Shown here piece after piece: positions 49,961-56,257 of a stretch of 56,257 nucleotides of DNA (positions within the stretch are counted from its first letter, which is position 1; every line of letters begins with the position of its first letter). The position numbers were made by a program, and so were the translations under genes. The DNA lies in NCBI GenBank assembly GCA_029821875.1, contig JALGXW010000036.1, positions 1-56,257 of the forward strand, read 5' to 3'. The notes below the pieces were generated by a model, which saw only the letters and a list, made by a program, of their open reading frames with translations, did not search any database and was not told where the DNA came from. The DNA is from Candidatus Hebobacterum abditum. Lineage in GTDB: Bacteria > Armatimonadota > Hebobacteria > Hebobacterales > Hebobacteraceae.

Positions 49961-50098
49961 GGACTCTGTCCTTGCGCCCGATGTTGGTTATCTACTTAGA
50001 CGCACAAGCCGGGCGATTAGTTCCGAGTGGTTTCATTGCCGGTCCGACATGCACGTAGTACTGTCTGAATTCGCGGCCCGGGTCCAGGTGCGGCGCCC

Positions 50099-51328
50099 TC
50101 AGCCGAGCAGTTTCTGCAGCCTGGATCGGAGTGCTGCGGGCCGGGCCGTCTGCACGACGACCTCCTCGCAGCCGTTGAAGGCGGCGAATGAGCGCAGTGC
50201 CGCGGCAAGCCGCGGCAGCAGCACGTCATAGTGGCTGAACTCCGGCTCGAACAGGACGCTGCGGAGCAGCAGCGCCTTGCGCTTTCTGTCAGCCTTGGGG
50301 TCGATTCGCCCGACGAAGCGGTCTCCCCAGAGCAGGGGCAGACAGAAGTATCCGTAGCGACGCTTGGGCGCAGGGAAGTAGCACTCGAGCTTGCAGTCGA
50401 ACTCGAACAAGGCACGCAGGCGCCGCCGGTCGATGACAAGGCTGTCGAAGGGAGAGAGGATGCGGACCTCTCGCAGACGTCTCCGCGTCTTGAGGGCGGC
50501 CTCGAGCGCCTCCGTCCACGCGTATTGAGGCTGCACGTCGAGCCCAACGACTCGCACCGGTATGATCTCTCCCGACCTGACGAAGTCCTCCAGTGCCCCG
50601 AGTATTGCAGCACCATCCACGAGTCTTCCCCACCCCGATTGGCCTGCCGAGACGATGCCGTGTGAGCTGACGGCCCGTTGCACGGCGAAGTCCGCGAGCT
50701 CCTCCGAGGACGGCATCGCCGTGCGAACCGACGCCGGCAGGACGCGCTCAGTGAGGTCGTAGACTCGCTGGAAGTTCTTCCTCTCAGCCACCATGAGCTC
50801 GCCCGTTGAGAAGAGTGTCTCGAGCGCCTGCTTCGCCGGCTTCCAGTCCCACCAGGACCCGCGCTTGCGTCCCTCGGGGGCAGAGAAGTCTGCCGATGTG
50901 AGAGGGCCTTCGCGGCGAATGCGGTCGACGACATGCTCGGCGAGCTTGCCGTTTGCGTTCAGCCACTCACGCACTCTCTCCGAATCGGTGTATGCCCGCA
51001 TCCGCGGCAGGTAGTAACGGTAGTCGTCGATGGGAAGATAGGAGGCCCCGTGACACCAGTACTCGAAGACACGACGGTCGCTCCCCTGGAGTTCGTGCAG
51101 CATGTCGGGATCGTAGTCCGGCTGTCGGCTCCAGAGGGTGTGGTGATGAGCGCGCTCGACCACGGAGATCGTGTCGATCTGCACGTAGCCCAGGCGCTCG
51201 ACGCACCGGGCCGCGCCCTCCTTCCCGGCAGGCAGCCCCCAGCCGCCATCCAATCCCTGCGCACGGATGGCCGCTCGCCTGGCGGTGGCGAGGGAGATCC
51301 TGCGCGGCCCCCTGTCGCTAGCGGGCAT
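50099..51328 (-). CDS. AlkZ/YcaQ-type winged-helix DNA glycosylase
   Basis: The 409-residue protein matches the HTH_42/AlkZ family of DNA glycosylases. These excise bulky alkylated bases or unhook interstrand crosslinks using a Q-phi-D motif; here it is Q50-I51-D52 in Y-V-Q-I-D-T-I, followed by a basic H-H-H-T-L-W segment. Tandem winged-helix modules are expected across its length. A late R-R-R-L-R-A-L-F-E-F-D segment fits the family. It overlaps the upstream helicase gene by 11 nt, so expression is coupled. It is closer to the YcaQ (crosslink) motif than to AlkZ proper, but substrate needs testing. Confidence 0.8.
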   Translation of the reverse strand: MPASDRGPRRISLATARRAAIRAQGLDGGWGLPAGKEGAARCVERLGYVQIDTISVVERAHHHTLWSRQPDYDPDMLHELQGSDRRVFEYWCHGASYLPIDDYRYYLPRMRAYTDSERVREWLNANGKLAEHVVDRIRREGPLTSADFSAPEGRKRGSWWDWKPAKQALETLFSTGELMVAERKNFQRVYDLTERVLPASVRTAMPSSEELADFAVQRAVSSHGIVSAGQSGWGRLVDGAAILGALEDFVRSGEIIPVRVVGLDVQPQYAWTEALEAALKTRRRLREVRILSPFDSLVIDRRRLRALFEFDCKLECYFPAPKRRYGYFCLPLLWGDRFVGRIDPKADRKRKALLLRSVLFEPEFSHYDVLLPRLAAALRSFAAFNGCEEVVVQTARPAALRSRLQKLLG

Positions 51329-54300
51329 CCAGTTCGACCCCCTCGGCGGCGAGGCGTGCCATCGCTTCGGCGCGCTCCTCGTCAGTCATAGCCTCGAGCA
51401 GCTCGAAGAAGACCTGTATCCAGTCGCGAGTCCAGTACTGGTTCCCACCGCGCAGACGGGGCCCGCTCGGGTCCGGCAGGATCGAGAACTCTAGGCTAGC
51501 AAGCTCTCTTGCCATTCGCATCACTTCGCCGTAGCGACCGTGCGTGAACGTGGTGATCACCTTGTATCGATCGTGCCATCGTCGCAGGTAGGCGGCCATG
51601 CGCTCGGCGAGGATAGGACGAGCGAGGTGGTAGTCCTGCGGCGACATGTGCTTGACGCCGCCGCCGCGCTCGTCCGCCGGATACGTAGTTTCCAGCTCGT
51701 ACGGAACAGGTCCGATGAAACTGCTCAGCACGACCACGTGGCACCGGCAGTCCTCGAAGTCGGCCTTCGGGTCCTTGCCGGTGGCCAGGCGGACGGCCTT
51801 CCGCATTGAGCCGTGACTGGGCGACTTGGAGAAGGGCCGGCTCACCGAGCACTGGAAGACGACGAGCATGTCCTTGTCCGGCGGCGGCTCGTACTCGTTG
51901 ATGATGTACTCGTGGAAGTCGAGGACGGCCTTGCTGGTGAGGTGGATATCCTCCTTCCGCTGTTCCTCCGTTCGCACGACGCGGCGCATGCCGGCAGCGG
52001 CAGCCGCGCGGACGCGCCTGCGAAGCCGGTACACCATCTCGTCGCGGACGAGCCGGAAGCCCTGGCCCGTGAAGACCTGCAACGCGTCGTCCTGCCGCCA
52101 CACAGGGCGCGCGTCTACCCGAGCGACGCGGACTGCCTCCCATGCGCCCCAGCGAACCGCGTACTCGAGCAATGCCTTCGCCACTTCCTCCAGCAGTTTC
52201 ACTCGTCTCCGAGAAGAGGCATCCGCATGGACCAGGCGGAGGTCGCGCACCCGCAGGAAGCGACCCTCCCCCGGATGCCTGTCCACGACGGCGAGCAGTT
52301 CTCCTCGACGGAGAACCAGATAGCGGGTCGCCAGGGCACGGTCGATGGAGGCCGCAGACTTCACGACGCTCAGATGAATGGCCGCGGGATCGAGGCTGTT
52401 GATCATGACGGCAGGGCCCGAGCGGCCCGGCTTCTCCGCGCGCAGTCGTTCCAGGGCCTCTGGGAGGGCGAACTGGTCTCCCGACAGCTCCCTCACGAAG
52501 AAGCCCCGGAGCAACTGCCCCCGGAGGAACAGCTCTCGCAGGCCGCGGGCGAGATCTCGTGTAGACATGCCCGACTTGGCCAGGAGCACCTCGCGTGCCG
52601 CTACGCCGTATCGCTGCATCAGGGCGAGGACCCGGGCCCGACACCGTCTGCCCACGCTCGCGTCATCGACCGCGGGATCAGCGGCCTCGTGCACCGCATA
52701 CCAGCGCCCGCGATCGGCATGCAGACCTGCTCGTCGCAGGGCCGCAACGGCCGTCCTCTCCTCGCCAGGTCGGGCTCGTCCTGCGTCATCTCCCGCGACG
52801 GAGAGCAATGGCCGCACGGACTGCGGAGTGCTGGTCCAGCGGCAGCGGGAGATCGATGAGTAGTCTGTGTTCGAGGCCAGGCCTCTGCTGAAGAGACGCC
52901 AGAGGATGATCTCCGTCGTGTCGGCAGGGAGGCCAGCGGCCGACGCGAGGTCGGTCAGGAATCCGCCTCCGCCTTCTCTCAGGTAGTGGAGGAGGCGGAG
53001 TTCCTCGGAGGAGCACGTCTCCGTCGCCGACACCCCGATCAGATCACGCGCGCGCTCACGCGGCACGAAGGTCAGCCCGGCGAGCACTGGGCGGGGGCCG
53101 GCCCCGCCCACGTCAAGCTGGCCCATGAGCATCTCCCCCGCCGACACAGCATTGGCGAGAAGTGACGCCGCGTCTTCGTGCGTGCGAGCGCCGAGCACCT
53201 CGCGTTCCCAGATGGTCGGGTAGGCTCGATGGCCGGCCAGCTGTTGCAGTATGACTTCGGGTGACACCGGACTCCGGGCACGGGGAGAATGGCGGACGTG
53301 CTGCCACCGGAGGAGGAAGTGAGCGTATTGGCTGAGGTCCACCGGCTCGACCTCTCGGCGGAGCGCCGCCAGGGCCATGCGGTGGAGTTCCTCCAGGTTG
53401 GCACGGGTACACACCTGCGGCGCGGACCGGCCGGCGACGAAGTCCCCCTGCTGAAGCTCCCCCGTCTCGAGCAGTGGGCGCAGAAGCGAAAGCGTGCTCC
53501 TCTCTGTCAGACCGTATCTCGAGGCGAGGTCGGCGATGGATACTGGCCCCGAAGACCGGAGCGCCCTCATGACCACCTGCCTCCTCGCCGCAACACGGCC
53601 TGGCTTCCTCGCCTGTTGGCCCAGGGCTGGGTGCTTGGGAGCCGCCTTGGTGTCGGCAAGTATGCCTTCGCCGAAGGCGCGGACATAGCTGGGCACGTCC
53701 TCGGCCGCGATCCATCGTCGCGGCTCCTCGGCCTTTGGTAACGCCATCGCGACCGCTCGGCCCCGCGCCGACATTTCGCGCAGCCAACTCCGCCATCCGT
53801 CGGGCGCGCGGTTGCCGATGAACAGGTCGCTGCCGGGCTCCTCGGACAGCTCTCCGCAGCGCCGCATCAGTCGCAGCAGCTCGTCGCCGTCTCGAGCGCG
53901 AGAGCGACCGTGTGTTCCCTGCCGTCGGGCCTCGAACTCCTTGACGACCCTGGGGCTGAGCAGCCCTCGAATGCTCTCCTCATCGAGGATCTGCTGCAGG
54001 ATCTCCCGGTGGAGCGAGAGGAGTTCGGCCCGTCGCTCCCGCCGCGCGGCCTCCCCAATGGGTCCAAACTGCCCGGCCAGGAGCAGTTCGTGACCGAAGG
54101 GACTGGGCACCTGTGTCTCCGAGCATATGAGTCTCAGCCGGCCCGATTCCAGTCCGCCCAGCACCTCGCGCAGGCCGTCCAGGTCGAGGTGGTCCTCCAG
54201 ACACTCCCTCACAGTCTCGGCGATCAGGGGAAAACGATGGAAGCCTCCCACCTCGCGCTCCAGCCCGCGGGCCGCCGCCTCTTGCTGCCAGACAGGTCGC

Positions 54301-56257
54301 CGCTGCCCCCGGACCATGCGGGAGACGGCCAGGGCGCGCACGGCGACGTGCCGGAACCGGATGGTGAACAGCGCTGACGCCCTGACGTACGACTCCACCC
54401 ACCGCCGCAAACTGGCGGCGGTGATGGAGGATATTATCTCCTCTGCGGAGACCGTACAATCCCGAGGCAGGTGCAGGGCGAAGGCGTCGTCGTCATAGGT
54501 GGCCTGGACCTCGAGGTCCATCTCCCTCCTCGCTGCTTCAGCGAGGGCCTCGGCCCAGGCCTCGTTCACGGCTGCGCCGTGGGGCGAGTGGCACACGAGC
54601 TGGCGGTGACCCAGGGGGCTGCGGGAGTCCTCAACAACAATGTTGTCCGCGCCCGGCCACGTGTCGAGAGAGTGTGCCTCTTCCACGAAGTACTCGATGA
54701 CCTGCTGCGCGCCGGATTCATCAAGCTGGCACCCTCGCGTCAGCCAGCCGCGGAGCGCTGCAGGCCGCTGGAAGAGCCTGCCAAACACGGCCGAACGGAA
54801 GGCCGCGACGCGCCTCCCAAGGTGGTACGACCGCGGAATGTAGTCCGGACCGGACCACCGCGGGATGGTCGGGCTGCGTCCGCGCCCGTCCCGAACGTAG
54901 ACGCGGTTGCGGTCTACCCGGAGGAACTCCCAGGTCCGCGTTCCGAGTACGAACACCCGGCCGGGGCCGAGGCGCTGGACGAATCGCTCGTCGAGTGTGC
55001 CGAGCTTCTTGCCGTAGTCCTCGGCGTGGACGGCGTACTCCGCGTACTCCGGGATCGTGCCCACGTTCTGTCGGACTACGCCGGCCGCACCTCGAGTCGG
55101 CGAAACCGGGCCGTCGCTCTCATCCCAATGAACGCGCGCGGGGGCCTCGAAGAGCTCCTGATCCTCGAACCGGCCGGAGAGCTGCCGAAGCACTGCCGCG
55201 AAGTCGTCATCGTCGAGCTGATGCAAGTTGTACGCGCGGCGGAGCACCCGGAGGATGTGGGCGGGCGAGTCAGTCTCGACCGCAGCCATCGCCGCGGCCT
55301 GCTGCGCGGCGACGTCGAGGCAGTTGCAGGGGATGCGGACTGGATCGAGGCGGCCGCTCAGCATCTCGCGCGCGATCACAGCCATCTCGACGAGATCGTC
55401 TCGACTGGTCGCGAAGAGCCGGCCTTTGCTGGTCAGCCCAAGGAGGTGGCCCGCGCGCCCAACTCGCTGGAGGCCGGCAGCGACGCTCTTCGGGCTCTCG
55501 ACCTGGCACACGAGGTCGAGGTGGCCGATGTCGATGCCGAGCTCCAGAGAGGAAGTGGCGACGATGGCGCGGAGCCCACCTCCCTTGAGTCGCTCCTCCA
55601 TCTCGAGGCGCAGAGCGCGCGACATGCTGCCGTGGTGAGCGCCAATACGCACCTCCGTCGCGCGTTCTTCTGCCAGCATGTTGAGCTTCGCGGCGACTCG
55701 CTCCGTCAAGTGCCTCGTGTTACAGAAGATCAGTGTGGTGCGATGGCTCAGGACAAGATCGAGAAGCTGTTCGTGGATGGCCTGCCAGATCTCCTCCGGC
55801 TTCGCCTCCGCGAGGTTGGGGACCGGCGCGATCACCCGTAGGTCGATGTTCCGCCGCACGCCGAGGTCCACGATGGTGCAGTCGCGCGTCTCACCCTCAT
55901 CGTCTGATCCCACAAGAAAGCGAGCAATCTCCTTCACGGGTGACTGTGTCGCGGAGAGGCCGATGCGCACCAGCGGAGAGGCCTGAGTGCCTGGCCTGGC
56001 CTGCGCTGCCCCCTCCTGTCTGAGCAACTCCTCCAGGCGTTCGAGCGTCACCGCGAGGTGCGCGCCGCGCTTGTCCCCGCAGAGGTAGTGGATCTCGTCA
56101 ACAATCACATAGCGGACGCTGGCGAGATGGTCTCGGAACGAACTGGTCAACAGCAGATACAGCGACTCCGGGGTGGTGATCACTATCTGCGGGGGATGGC
56201 GCAGCATCCGCTGTCGATCCTGCACCAGCGTGTCCCCCGTGCGCACCCCGACCCGGA
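51318..56257 (-). CDS. Lhr-family DEAD/DEAH helicase with C-terminal DUF5591-like domain (N-terminus cut)
   Basis: About 1645 residues are visible; the frame runs off the right edge, so the N-terminus and Walker A are missing. Helicase motifs are clear: T-P-E-S-L-Y-L-L-L, V-D-E-I-H-Y (motif II), S-A-T-Q, I-F-C-N-T-R, A-T-S-S-L-E-L-G-I-D-I-G and Q-R-V-G-R-A-G-H (motif VI). The long middle matches Lhr-type winged-helix and C-terminal regions. The last 200 or so residues (51318 to about 51950) carry C-S-V-S-R-P-F-S-K-S-P-S-H and I-G-P-V-P-Y-E-L-E-T-T-Y-P, resembling the DUF5591 domain of archaeosine synthase ArcS. Lhr helicases act in DNA repair. The glycosylase gene begins inside its end. The added domain's role is unknown. 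Confidence 0.8.
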   Translation of the reverse strand, partial: RVGVRTGDTLVQDRQRMLRHPPQIVITTPESLYLLLTSSFRDHLASVRYVIVDEIHYLCGDKRGAHLAVTLERLEELLRQEGAAQARPGTQASPLVRIGLSATQSPVKEIARFLVGSDDEGETRDCTIVDLGVRRNIDLRVIAPVPNLAEAKPEEIWQAIHEQLLDLVLSHRTTLIFCNTRHLTERVAAKLNMLAEERATEVRIGAHHGSMSRALRLEMEERLKGGGLRAIVATSSLELGIDIGHLDLVCQVESPKSVAAGLQRVGRAGHLLGLTSKGRLFATSRDDLVEMAVIAREMLSGRLDPVRIPCNCLDVAAQQAAAMAAVETDSPAHILRVLRRAYNLHQLDDDDFAAVLRQLSGRFEDQELFEAPARVHWDESDGPVSPTRGAAGVVRQNVGTIPEYAEYAVHAEDYGKKLGTLDERFVQRLGPGRVFVLGTRTWEFLRVDRNRVYVRDGRGRSPTIPRWSGPDYIPRSYHLGRRVAAFRSAVFGRLFQRPAALRGWLTRGCQLDESGAQQVIEYFVEEAHSLDTWPGADNIVVEDSRSPLGHRQLVCHSPHGAAVNEAWAEALAEAARREMDLEVQATYDDDAFALHLPRDCTVSAEEIISSITAASLRRWVESYVRASALFTIRFRHVAVRALAVSRMVRGQRRPVWQQEAAARGLEREVGGFHRFPLIAETVRECLEDHLDLDGLREVLGGLESGRLRLICSETQVPSPFGHELLLAGQFGPIGEAARRERRAELLSLHREILQQILDEESIRGLLSPRVVKEFEARRQGTHGRSRARDGDELLRLMRRCGELSEEPGSDLFIGNRAPDGWRSWLREMSARGRAVAMALPKAEEPRRWIAAEDVPSYVRAFGEGILADTKAAPKHPALGQQARKPGRVAARRQVVMRALRSSGPVSIADLASRYGLTERSTLSLLRPLLETGELQQGDFVAGRSAPQVCTRANLEELHRMALAALRREVEPVDLSQYAHFLLRWQHVRHSPRARSPVSPEVILQQLAGHRAYPTIWEREVLGARTHEDAASLLANAVSAGEMLMGQLDVGGAGPRPVLAGLTFVPRERARDLIGVSATETCSSEELRLLHYLREGGGGFLTDLASAAGLPADTTEIILWRLFSRGLASNTDYSSISRCRWTSTPQSVRPLLSVAGDDAGRARPGEERTAVAALRRAGLHADRGRWYAVHEAADPAVDDASVGRRCRARVLALMQRYGVAAREVLLAKSGMSTRDLARGLRELFLRGQLLRGFFVRELSGDQFALPEALERLRAEKPGRSGPAVMINSLDPAAIHLSVVKSAASIDRALATRYLVLRRGELLAVVDRHPGEGRFLRVRDLRLVHADASSRRRVKLLEEVAKALLEYAVRWGAWEAVRVARVDARPVWRQDDALQVFTGQGFRLVRDEMVYRLRRRVRAAAAAGMRRVVRTEEQRKEDIHLTSKAVLDFHEYIINEYEPPPDKDMLVVFQCSVSRPFSKSPSHGSMRKAVRLATGKDPKADFEDCRCHVVVLSSFIGPVPYELETTYPADERGGGVKHMSPQDYHLARPILAERMAAYLRRWHDRYKVITTFTHGRYGEVMRMARELASLEFSILPDPSGPRLRGGNQYWTRDWIQVFFELLEAMTDEERAEAMARLAAEGVELDAR

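Noticed and set aside
54471-55841. Plus-strand open frame of about 450 codons opposite the helicase
   Set aside because: The minus strand shows clear helicase motifs over the same bases. The plus-strand translation has none.

Overview
The window reads as a stretch of a high-GC bacterial chromosome, most likely from an Armatimonadota-type lineage. The support is indirect. There is a type IV-pilin-like leader followed by the F-P-V-F-A-R-A-R-E-x-A-R-K sequence and an H-X9-DG motif. There are S-layer-homology (SLH) surface proteins and many secreted or carbohydrate-handling enzymes. Four large membrane proteins share the features of the DUF6784/DUF6785 group, which is common in Armatimonadota and Planctomycetota. 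I saw no tRNA, rRNA, CRISPR array, insertion sequence or phage gene.

Region 1 (1-10.6 kb, mostly +) is a carbohydrate-utilisation block: a LacZ-type GH2 beta-galactosidase, a Gfo/Idh/MocA dehydrogenase, two xylose-isomerase-like TIM barrels, a D-lyxose-isomerase-like cupin and one divergent GH-A-like barrel. A translationally overlapped nicotinamidase / nicotinate phosphoribosyltransferase pair for NAD salvage sits inside it. Region 2 (10.8-17.5 kb, +) holds two related surface proteins with a signal peptide, seven FG-GAP-like blades, an ASPIC/UnbV domain and three SLH repeats. The first also carries a papain-like protease and carboxypeptidase-regulatory-like repeats.

Region 3 (17.5-21.1 kb, -) has a strong sigma-70-like promoter driving a hotdog-like protein and then a very unusual polysaccharide-deacetylase-like protein that ends in a second copy of the same hotdog domain. 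Region 4 (21.6-28.1 kb, +) is a compact five-gene operon: two membrane-anchored beta-propellers, an ABC ATPase, an ABC permease fused to a thioredoxin-like domain without its cysteines, and a second permease fused to TPR-like and Ig-like domains.

Region 5 (28.4-49.0 kb) contains the four DUF6785-type membrane proteins, interspersed with a cold-shock gene that has a clear promoter and terminator, a secreted metallo-beta-lactamase-fold hydrolase, a GNAT acetyltransferase, an FkbM-like methyltransferase, a Tat-exported sulfatase, a UroD-like protein and a reductive-dehalogenase-like Fe-S protein. Two genes here are broken. A GH32/43-like propeller gene is frameshifted by an exact 37-bp tandem duplication. 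A pilin-like H-X9-DG gene carries an in-frame TAG, a frameshift at a G6 tract and a doubtful start codon, although it keeps a good promoter.

Region 6 (49.2-56.3 kb, -) has a secreted protein of unknown function and then a repair-type operon running in from the right edge. An Lhr-family helicase, open at its N-terminus, carries a C-terminal domain resembling DUF5591 of archaeosine synthase and overlaps an AlkZ/YcaQ-type DNA glycosylase gene. I consider that fusion, the deacetylase-hotdog pair and the ABC-propeller operon the best candidates for undescribed biology.
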